Assembly: GCA_014268975.2 (NCBI GenBank)
Contig: CP077096.1
Coordinates: 3,013,501 to 3,077,500 of the forward strand
From: Pseudomonas wayambapalatensis
GTDB taxonomy: Bacteria; Pseudomonadota; Gammaproteobacteria; Pseudomonadales; Pseudomonadaceae
DNA length: 64,000 nt
Direction: 5' to 3'
Below the pieces are notes generated by a model that was given only the letters and a program-made list of their open reading frames with translations, did not search any database and was not told the DNA's origin. Positions 57,577 to 64,000 of this stretch are shown one piece after another. The position numbers and the translations under genes were made by a program. How positions within the stretch are numbered: position 1 is the stretch's first letter; every line of letters begins with the position of its first letter.

Positions 57577-58096
57577 GCTGATCGCCGGCGACCGTGGCGC
57601 CCGCAGCCTGCGCGAGGGCGACCTGGCGCGGGCCTGGGCGGTGCTGGAGCAGGTCATGGACCCGGAGGTGCCGGTGGTCAGCGTGGTCGATCTGGGGATC
57701 GTGCGCGACCTCGACTGGCGCGCCGGCCACCTGCACCTGGTGGTGACCCCCACCTACTCCGGCTGCCCGGCCACCGAGGTGATCGAGGGCGATATCCGCC
57801 AGGCCCTGGAACAGGCCGGTTTTGCCCAGCCTGCGCTGGAACGCCGTCTGACCCCAGCCTGGAGCACCGACTGGATCAGCGACCAGGGCCGCGAGCGCCT
57901 ACGGGTCTATGGCATCGCGCCGCCCCAGGGCAGCGCCAGCAAGCGCAGCCTGCTCGGCGAAGCCCCCCAGGTGTGCTGTCCGCAATGCGGCAGCACCCAT
58001 ACCGAACTGCTCAGCCAGTTCGGCTCCACGGCCTGCAAGGCGCTTTATCGCTGCCGCGAGTGCCTGGAGCCGTTCGACTATTTCAAATGCATTTGA
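57563..58096 (+). CDS. paaD: Epoxidase maturation protein with MIP18-like and zinc domains
   Basis: This 177-aa protein has an N-terminal MIP18/DUF59 fold (VMDPEVPVVSVVDLGIVRDL, TYSGCPATEVIEGDI) with a conserved Cys. A C-terminal zinc ribbon reads CCPQCGST then YRCRECLEPFDYFKC. PaaD is needed for epoxidase activity, probably in iron-sulfur maturation of PaaE. Its start lies inside the paaC end. Confidence 0.94.
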   Translation: MRPGELIAGDRGARSLREGDLARAWAVLEQVMDPEVPVVSVVDLGIVRDLDWRAGHLHLVVTPTYSGCPATEVIEGDIRQALEQAGFAQPALERRLTPAWSTDWISDQGRERLRVYGIAPPQGSASKRSLLGEAPQVCCPQCGSTHTELLSQFGSTACKALYRCRECLEPFDYFKCI

Positions 58097-58111
58097 GCCG
58101 TGGAGACGACC

Positions 58112-59188
58112 ATGAGCCAGTTTCACAGCCTGACCATCAAGCAAGTGCGCCACGAGACACGCGACGCCGTGTCGATCGCCTTCGACGTCCCCGCCCATCT
58201 GCAGGACGCGTTCCGCTTCACCCAGGGCCAGTACCTGGTGATGCGCACCTTTCTCGACGATGAGGAGGTGCGCCGTTCCTACTCGATCTGCAGTGCCGTG
58301 CAGGACGGCGAGCTGCGCGTGGCGGTCAAGCGCGTGCCAGGCGGGCGCTTCTCGGCATTCGCCAATGACGTGCTCGCGGCCGGCCAGCAACTGGAGGTAA
58401 TGCCGCCCAGCGGCAGCTTCTTCGTGCCGCTGCAGGCCGAGCGCTACGGCCATTACCTGGGGGTGGCCGCCGGCAGCGGTATCACCCCGATCCTGTCGAT
58501 CATCGCCACCACCCTGGCCTGCGAGCCCAACAGCCGCTTCACCCTGCTGTACGGCAACCGCGCCAGCAACAGCGCACTGTTTCGCGATCGCCTGGAAGAC
58601 CTGAAGAACCGCTATCTGGACCGCCTGAACCTGATTTTCGTGTTCAGCCGCGAACAGCAGGATGTCGACCTGTACAACGGCCGTATCGACGCCGACAAGT
58701 GCGGCCAGCTGTTCTCTCGCTGGCTCGACGTGCAGGCCCTCGATGCCGCCTTTATCTGCGGGCCGCAGGCGATGACCGAAACCGTGCGTGCCAGCCTCGA
58801 AGACAACGGCATGCCACGCGAACGCATCCATTTCGAGCTGTTCGCCGCCGCCGGCAGCGAAACCCGGCGCGAAGCCCGCGAGGCGGCGCGCCAGCTGGAC
58901 TCGGCGCTAAGCCATATCACCGTGATCAGCGATGGCCGTGCACTGGCTTTCGACCTGCCGCGCAACAGCCAGAACATCCTAGATGCCGGCAATGCCATCG
59001 GTGCCGAACTGCCCTATTCGTGCAAGGCCGGGGTGTGCTCGACCTGCAAGTGCCGGGTCATCGAGGGCGAGGTGGAAATGGACAGCAACCATGCGCTGGA
59101 GGACTACGAGGTGGCGGCGGGGTATGTGCTGTCGTGCCAGACGTATCCGCTGAGCGATCGCGTGGTGCTGGATTTCGATCAGCTTTGA
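58112..59188 (+). CDS. paaE: Epoxidase reductase subunit (FAD, [2Fe-2S])
   Basis: This 358-aa protein carries the FAD-binding RRSYSICSAV. NAD(P)-binding follows with GVAAGSGITPILSIIAT and FICGPQAMTETV. A C-terminal plant-type ferredoxin has CKAGVCSTCKCRV plus a later Cys in VLSCQTYP. It passes electrons from NADPH to PaaA. ATG 58112 has GGAGAC upstream; the frame continues to GTG 58100, which is less likely. It is followed by a REP pair. Confidence 0.96.
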   Translation: MSQFHSLTIKQVRHETRDAVSIAFDVPAHLQDAFRFTQGQYLVMRTFLDDEEVRRSYSICSAVQDGELRVAVKRVPGGRFSAFANDVLAAGQQLEVMPPSGSFFVPLQAERYGHYLGVAAGSGITPILSIIATTLACEPNSRFTLLYGNRASNSALFRDRLEDLKNRYLDRLNLIFVFSREQQDVDLYNGRIDADKCGQLFSRWLDVQALDAAFICGPQAMTETVRASLEDNGMPRERIHFELFAAAGSETRREAREAARQLDSALSHITVISDGRALAFDLPRNSQNILDAGNAIGAELPYSCKAGVCSTCKCRVIEGEVEMDSNHALEDYEVAAGYVLSCQTYPLSDRVVLDFDQL

Positions 59189-59201
59189 GACCGCGTCGTC
59201 T

Positions 59202-59325
59202 TCATCGCGGGACGAGCCCGCTCCCACAGGGATTGGGTTGGACTTCAAATTTTGAGCAAGACCGTTGCTCCCACAAGATCCATGGTCACTGCTGTATCTG
59301 TGGGAGCGGGCTCGTCCCGCGATGA
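59202..59325. repeat. Paired P. putida-type REP element (28-bp perfect arms)
   Basis: Arms 59202-59229 and 59298-59325 are exact reverse complements around a 68-bp loop, with the same core as the element at 55314. It sits between paaE and the permease genes. Confidence 0.9.
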
Positions 59326-59394
59326 GGCCGCCAGCAACCCTGCAACACCCTGCGTGACCTGAAAAAACAATTACAAGACAGAGGACCGCTTCCC

Positions 59395-59703
59395 ATGACA
59401 CCCGAGCACATCGATTCCATCAGCAAGCACCCCGACTTCCAGCAACTGATCCGCCGCAAGCGCCGCCTCAACGGCAGCCTCACCCTCACCATGCTCGCCG
59501 CCTACTACGGCTTCGTGCTGCTGGTGGCCTTCGCCCCCGGCCTGCTCGGCCAGTCGCTCAGTGGCGGCGTCACCAGCGTCGGCATGCTGGTGGGGGTGCT
59601 GATGGTGCTGTTGTCGTTCGCCCTGACCGGCATCTACATGCACCGTGCCAACCGCGTCATCGACCCGCTCAACGACAAGGTTCGCCAGGAGTGCGCGCAA
59701 TGA
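59395..59703 (+). CDS. DUF485 membrane partner of the phenylacetate permease
   Basis: This 102-aa protein has two membrane helices ([21 protein letters not shown] and [21 protein letters not shown]) after a conserved [18 protein letters not shown]485 proteins precede SSS-family acid symporters such as ActP; their exact role is unknown. It overlaps the permease gene by four bases (ATGA). Confidence 0.92.
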   Translation: MTPEHIDSISKHPDFQQLIRRKRRLNGSLTLTMLAAYYGFVLLVAFAPGLLGQSLSGGVTSVGMLVGVLMVLLSFALTGIYMHRANRVIDPLNDKVRQECAQ

Positions 59704-61262
59704 ACTGGACTGCCATCTCGATGTTCATGGTGTTCGTCTGCTTCACCCTGCTGGTGACCCGCTGGGCCGCGGCGCGCACGCGCTCGACCAGTGATTTCTA
59801 CACGGCAGGCGGCGGTCTGACCGGGATGCAGAACGGCCTGGCGATCGCGGGCGACATGATCAGCGCCGCGTCCTTCCTCGGCATCTCGGCGATGATGTTC
59901 ATGAACGGCTACGACGGCCTGCTCTACGCCCTGGGCGTACTCGCCGGCTGGCCGATCATCCTGTTCCTGATCGCCGAGCGCCTGCGCAACCTGGGCAAGT
60001 ACACCTTCGCTGACGTGGTCTCCTATCGTCTGGCCCAGGCCCCGGTGCGCCTGAGCGCAGCGTTCGGCACACTGACCGTCGCGCTGTTGTACCTGGTGGC
60101 GCAGATGGTCGGGGCCGGCAAGCTGATCGAGTTGCTGTTCGGTATCAGCTACCTCTACGCCGTCACCCTGGTAGGCGTACTAATGGTGCTGTACGTGACC
60201 TTCGGCGGCATGCTCGCCACCACCTGGGTGCAGATCATCAAGGCGGTGATGCTGCTGTCGGGCACCACCTTCATGGCGTTCATGGTGCTCAAGCATTTCG
60301 GTTTCAGCACCGAGGCAATGTTCGCCAGCGCCGTGGCGGTGCATGCCAAGGGCCAGGCGATCATGGCCCCCGGGGCACTGCTGTCCAACCCCATCGACGC
60401 CATCTCGCTGGGCCTGGGCATGATGTTCGGCACCGCCGGGCTGCCACACATCCTCATGCGCTTCTTCACCGTCAGCGACGCCAAGGAAGCACGCAAGAGC
60501 GTGTTCTACGCCACAGGTTTCATCGGCTACTTCTACCTGCTGCTGATCGTCATCGGTTTCGGCGCCATCGTCATGGTGGGGACCGAGCCGGCCTACCGAG
60601 ACGCCAGCGGCGCGATCATCGGCGGCGGCAACATGGTCGCCGTGCACCTGGCCCAGGCCGTGGGTGGCAACCTGTTCCTGGGCTTCATCTCGGCGGTGGC
60701 CTTCGCCACGATTCTGGCCGTGGTCGCAGGCCTGGCGCTGTCCGGTGCCTCGGCGATCTCCCACGACCTCTATGCCTGCGTCGTGCGCAAGGGCCAGGCC
60801 AGCGAGCAGGAAGAAATGCGCATGTCGCGCATCGCCACTCTGCTGATCGGCCTGCTCGCGGTGCTGCTGGGGTTGCTGTTCGAATCGCAGAACATTGCCT
60901 TCCTCTCTGGCCTAGTGCTGGCGATCGCCGCCTCGGTCAACTTCCCGGTGCTGCTGCTCTCGATGTTCTGGAAGGGCCTGACCACCCGTGGCGCAGTAGC
61001 CGGCAGCATGGCCGGGCTGGTCTCGGCCATCGTGCTGGTGGTGCTGGGCCCGGCGGTGTGGGTCAACGTGCTGCACAACGAGCACGCGCTGTTCCCCTAC
61101 AGCAACCCGGCGCTGTTCTCCATGAGCCTGGCCTTCCTCGGTGCCTGGGCCTTCTCGGTCACCGACAGCTCGCAACGGGCCAGCGAAGAACGTGGCCGCT
61201 ACCTGGGCCAGTTCATTCGCTCCATGACCGGGATCGGCGCCGCGGGCGCCAGCAAGCACTGA
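59700..61262 (+). CDS. paaL: Phenylacetate permease (sodium:solute symporter family)
   Basis: This 520-aa protein has about 13 membrane helices. [30 protein letters not shown] is the SSS start, and the conserved [24 protein letters not shown] is shared with ActP. It brings phenylacetate in with Na+ or H+. CAGGAG at 59685-59690 supports ATG 59700, not GTG 59691. It is coupled to the DUF485 gene and followed by the porin gene. Confidence 0.93.
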   Translation: MNWTAISMFMVFVCFTLLVTRWAAARTRSTSDFYTAGGGLTGMQNGLAIAGDMISAASFLGISAMMFMNGYDGLLYALGVLAGWPIILFLIAERLRNLGKYTFADVVSYRLAQAPVRLSAAFGTLTVALLYLVAQMVGAGKLIELLFGISYLYAVTLVGVLMVLYVTFGGMLATTWVQIIKAVMLLSGTTFMAFMVLKHFGFSTEAMFASAVAVHAKGQAIMAPGALLSNPIDAISLGLGMMFGTAGLPHILMRFFTVSDAKEARKSVFYATGFIGYFYLLLIVIGFGAIVMVGTEPAYRDASGAIIGGGNMVAVHLAQAVGGNLFLGFISAVAFATILAVVAGLALSGASAISHDLYACVVRKGQASEQEEMRMSRIATLLIGLLAVLLGLLFESQNIAFLSGLVLAIAASVNFPVLLLSMFWKGLTTRGAVAGSMAGLVSAIVLVVLGPAVWVNVLHNEHALFPYSNPALFSMSLAFLGAWAFSVTDSSQRASEERGRYLGQFIRSMTGIGAAGASKH

Positions 61263-61295
61263 ACCCTTGAACCTCGAATGTCGGATATAACAACA

Positions 61296-62528
61296 ATGAA
61301 CCACACTCGTCTCAAGTCGGCCGCCTGGCTGGCCACCCTCGCCCTGCCCTTGCCCGCCATGGCGGATTTCATCGCTGACAGCCACGCCCGCGTCGAGCTG
61401 CGCAACCACTACATAAACCGTGATTTCCGCCAGTCCAACGCACCGCAAGCCAAGGCCGAAGAATGGGCCCAAGGTTTCACCGCACGCTTCGAATCGGGCT
61501 TCAGCGAGGGCCCGGTAGGGCTGGGCGTGGATGCCATGGGGCAACTGGGGATCAAGCTCGACTCCAGCCGCGACCGGCGCAACACTGGCCTGCTGCCCTT
61601 CGGCCCGCACAGCCTGGAGCCGGTGGACGATTACAGCGAGCTGGGTCTGACCGGCAAGCTGCGGGTATCGAAGAGCACCCTGCGCCTGGGCACCCTGCAG
61701 CCGATTCTGCCCGTGGTGGTGTACAACGACACCCGCCTGCTGTCATCGACCTTCCAGGGCGGCCTGCTGACCAGCCAGGAGCTCGAGGGCCTGACCGTCA
61801 ACGCCGGACGCCTGACCAAGGCCAACCTGCGCGACTCCTCCGGGCGCGACGACATTGGCTACGGCGCGGCCAGCAGCGACCACTTCGACTTCGGTGGCGG
61901 CAGCTACGCGATCACCCCGCAGACCAGCGTCAGCTACTACTACGCCAAGCTCGACGAGATCTACCGCCAGCAGTACCTGGGCCTGCTGCATACCCAGCCA
62001 CTGGGCGAGGGTTTGAGCCTGCGCAGCGACCTGCGCTACTTCGACAGCCGCGGCGACGGCGCCGAACGCGCCGGGCGCATCGACAACCGCAACTTCAACG
62101 CCATGTTCACCCTGGGCGTGAAGGCCCACAAGTTCACCGCCACCTGGCAGCAGATGTCCGGCGACAGCGCGTTTCCGTTTCTCAACGGCGGCGACCCCTA
62201 CACCGTCAACCTGGTCACCTACAACACTTTCACCCGCGCAGGTCTCGACTCCTGGCAGGTGCGCTACGACTACGACTTCGTCGCGATGGGCATTCCGGGC
62301 CTGAGCTTCATGACCCGCTATACCGACGGTCGCCACGCCGAAACCGCGACCCTCAGCAATGGCCGCGAACGCGAGCGCGACACCGACATCACCTACGTCA
62401 TCCAGAGCGGCCCGTTCAAGGACGTCAGCCTGCGCTGGCGCAACGTCACCTTCCGTTCCGGCAATGGCCTGACCAACGCCGTGGACGAAAACCGCCTGAT
62501 CATCGGCTACACCCTGGCGCTGTGGTAA
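61296..62528 (+). CDS. OprD-family porin for phenylacetate (PhaK-like)
   Basis: This 410-aa outer-membrane porin starts at ATG 61296 with signal peptide MNHTRLKSAAWLATLALPLP. Then come FIADSHARVELRNHYINRDFR, AQGFTARFESGFSEGPVGLGVDAMGQLG and TLQPILPVVVYNDTRLL, the usual OprD-family beta strands. It ends in an aromatic-terminated strand (IIGYTLALW). The setting matches PhaK of P. putida U. The alternative ATG 61278 adds six residues before the signal peptide. Confidence 0.92.
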   Translation: MNHTRLKSAAWLATLALPLPAMADFIADSHARVELRNHYINRDFRQSNAPQAKAEEWAQGFTARFESGFSEGPVGLGVDAMGQLGIKLDSSRDRRNTGLLPFGPHSLEPVDDYSELGLTGKLRVSKSTLRLGTLQPILPVVVYNDTRLLSSTFQGGLLTSQELEGLTVNAGRLTKANLRDSSGRDDIGYGAASSDHFDFGGGSYAITPQTSVSYYYAKLDEIYRQQYLGLLHTQPLGEGLSLRSDLRYFDSRGDGAERAGRIDNRNFNAMFTLGVKAHKFTATWQQMSGDSAFPFLNGGDPYTVNLVTYNTFTRAGLDSWQVRYDYDFVAMGIPGLSFMTRYTDGRHAETATLSNGRERERDTDITYVIQSGPFKDVSLRWRNVTFRSGNGLTNAVDENRLIIGYTLALW

Positions 62529-62552
62529 CCGCGCCCTTCAAAGGAGAACAGC

Positions 62553-64000
62553 ATGTCTGACGCCCACACCCTGCAGAGTTTCATCGCCGGCCGCTGGATC
62601 GGCCAGCACGGCGCCCAGGCCCTGCGCAGCGCCCTCGATGGGCAGGTCCTGGCCTATAGCCATGAGGAACGCCCGGACTTCGCCGAAGCGCTGGATTTCG
62701 GCCGCCGCCAGGGCCTCGCCGGGCTCATGGCCCTGGATTTTCAACAGCGCGCCGCACGCCTGAAGGCCCTGGCGTTGTACCTGGCCGAGCGCAAGGAACA
62801 GCTCTACGCCCTCTCCCACCACAGCGGCGCGACCCGTGCCGACAGCTGGATCGACATCGAAGGCGGCAATGCCACGCTGTTTTCCTACTCCGGCATCGGC
62901 ACCCGCGAGTTGCCCTCGGGCAACCTGCTGCACGAAGGCCCGGCCATCCCGCTGGGCAAGCAAGGGCGTTTCGCCGGCAGCCATATCCTGGTGCCACGGG
63001 CAGGCGTGGCGGTGCACATCAACGCCTTCAACTTCCCGATCTGGGGCATGCTGGAGAAGTTCGCACCGACCTTCCTCGCCGGCATGCCGTGCATCGTCAA
63101 GCCCGCGACGTCTACCAGTTACCTGACCGAAGCCGTGGTGCGCCTGATCGACGAATCCGGCCTGCTGCCGCCCGGCAGCCTGCAACTGGTGATCGGCAGC
63201 ACCGGCGACTTGCTCGAACGCCTGCAGGGCCAGGACCTGGTGACCTTCACCGGCTCCGCCGACACCGCCGCCAAGCTGCGCATCACGCCGAACCTGGTGC
63301 GCAACTCGGTGCCCTTCACGGCTGAAGCCGACTCGCTGAACTGCGCCATCCTCGGGCCGGATGTAACCCCGGACGACGAGGAGTTCGACCTGTACATCAA
63401 AGAGGTGGTGCGCGAGATGACCACCAAGGCGGGCCAGAAGTGCACGGCCATTCGCCGCGCCATCGTGCCGGCCAGGCACCTGGATGCCGTCGCCACCCGC
63501 CTGCGCGAACGCCTGGCCAAGGTGGTGGTGGGCGATCCGGCGGTCGAAGGCGTACGCATGGGCGCGCTGGCCTCCCACGACCAGCAGCGTGATGTCGGCG
63601 AGCGCGTGCGCAGCCTGCTGCAAAGCTGCGACCAACTGTTCGGCGCCAGCGACGGTTTTTCGCCGGTGGGCGAAGGCGTGGCCGAAGGTGCGTTCTTCGC
63701 CCCGACCCTGCTGCACGCACGCGACCCGCACGCCGAGGGCGGCGCCCACGATATCGAGGCGTTCGGCCCGGTCAGCACCCTGATGGCCTACGACGACCTG
63801 GACGAAGCCCTGGCCCTGGCCGCACGAGGCAAGGGCAGCCTGGTGGCGACCCTGGTGACCCGCGACCGCGCCATCGCCGCCAAGGCCATTCCCGCGGCCG
63901 CCGCCTGGCACGGCCGTCTGCTGGTGCTCGACCGCGAGGCTGCGCCGGAGTCCACCGGGCACGGCTCGCCGCTGCCACAGCTCAAGCACGGCGGCCCCGG
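62553..64000 (+). CDS. paaN: Oxepin-CoA ring-opening / aldehyde dehydrogenase enzyme PaaN (PaaZ-like), 3' end beyond window
   Basis: About 482 residues are visible from ATG 62553 (AAGGAG upstream). It begins MSDAHTLQSFIAGRWIGQ. Aldehyde-dehydrogenase motifs follow: HINAFNFPIWGMLEKFAPTF, VTFTGSADTAA, the Glu in FTAEADSLNCAILGPDV, and the catalytic Cys in TKAGQKCTAIRRAIVP. The dehydrogenase oxidises the semialdehyde from ring opening. In PaaZ a C-terminal hydratase domain opens the oxepin ring; that part would lie outside the window, so whether it is present cannot be seen. Confidence 0.95.
   Translation, partial: MSDAHTLQSFIAGRWIGQHGAQALRSALDGQVLAYSHEERPDFAEALDFGRRQGLAGLMALDFQQRAARLKALALYLAERKEQLYALSHHSGATRADSWIDIEGGNATLFSYSGIGTRELPSGNLLHEGPAIPLGKQGRFAGSHILVPRAGVAVHINAFNFPIWGMLEKFAPTFLAGMPCIVKPATSTSYLTEAVVRLIDESGLLPPGSLQLVIGSTGDLLERLQGQDLVTFTGSADTAAKLRITPNLVRNSVPFTAEADSLNCAILGPDVTPDDEEFDLYIKEVVREMTTKAGQKCTAIRRAIVPARHLDAVATRLRERLAKVVVGDPAVEGVRMGALASHDQQRDVGERVRSLLQSCDQLFGASDGFSPVGEGVAEGAFFAPTLLHARDPHAEGGAHDIEAFGPVSTLMAYDDLDEALALAARGKGSLVATLVTRDRAIAAKAIPAAAAWHGRLLVLDREAAPESTGHGSPLPQLKHGGP

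Noticed and set aside
62538..63989. A 483-codon minus-strand frame at the right edge
   Set aside because: The plus strand is the open paaN frame with aldehyde-dehydrogenase motifs.

Overview
The window looks like chromosomal DNA of a Pseudomonas of the P. putida group. The core is GC-rich. It carries the complete paaYX / paaFGHIJK / paaABCDE / permease-porin-paaN layout of pseudomonads. Two perfectly paired P. putida-type REP palindromes lie in the paa region. A lower-GC island of about 19 kb sits between 26.1 and 45.2 kb.

Left part (1-22 kb): a copper-limitation and respiration locus. It holds the copper-free cyanide-insensitive quinol oxidase cioAB with a small DUF2474 subunit, two TonB-dependent receptors, a PCu(A)C copper chaperone, a copper-uptake-associated secreted protein, an orphan CydB-like protein and a cytochrome c5. 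It also holds five DUF2946 membrane miniproteins that all end in a W-P-x-x-N-P-R-A-S-P tail. A 17-bp inverted repeat (TGYGRC-N5-GTCGCA type) recurs nine times. In four intergenic regions it occurs as a pair 59-69 bp apart: cioA/DUF2946, PCuAC/CydB-like, DUF2946/DUF2946 and cytochrome c5. It also lies upstream of the DUF2946/receptor pair near 1.5 kb. It resembles RoxR/PrrA/RegA sites. From 12.9 to 21.7 kb an AraC regulator precedes a sulfur-carrier gene set: MoeB-rhodanese, JAMM protease, ThiS-like carrier, family III CoA-transferase, adenylating ligase, acyl-CoA dehydrogenase and MFS exporter. This logic is that of the PDTC and thioquinolobactin thiocarboxylate metallophores, so the locus probably makes a thiocarboxylate metal chelator whose structure cannot be read from sequence. 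Decay is visible here: a LysR gene without its effector domain, a DUF1111 gene that lost its 5' half and has TGA in place of a haem-motif Cys, and a copper-storage-like Cys-rich tail.

Middle (22-26 kb): DUF1543, CsbD, a membrane protein of unknown function and a PAS-LuxR regulator.

Island (26.1-45.2 kb): a GInt-type genomic island. Its right end encodes three consecutive tyrosine recombinases and a small fourth gene (ginABCD arrangement). Its left end carries a deleted remnant of the same ginA/ginB genes, so an older copy probably preceded it. Cargo: an unknown 466-aa protein, a DEAH helicase, a 77-aa protein, a 1306-aa DUF4365-nuclease/TPR/PIN-like protein and, divergently, a Rad50-like ATPase with a zinc hook. 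This looks like an undescribed nucleic-acid-targeting defence module. Right of the recombinases lie a palindrome-rich segment, a HEPN-like gene and deletion scars (a LysR tail joined to a 5'-truncated NmrA gene).

Right part (47-64 kb): the phenylacetate catabolon, with repressor PaaX, PaaY, beta-oxidation enzymes, CoA ligase, ring epoxidase PaaABCDE, permease, porin and PaaN (cut by the window edge). The paaF and paaA promoters share a GATACR-N26-CGTATC element, a candidate PaaX operator.
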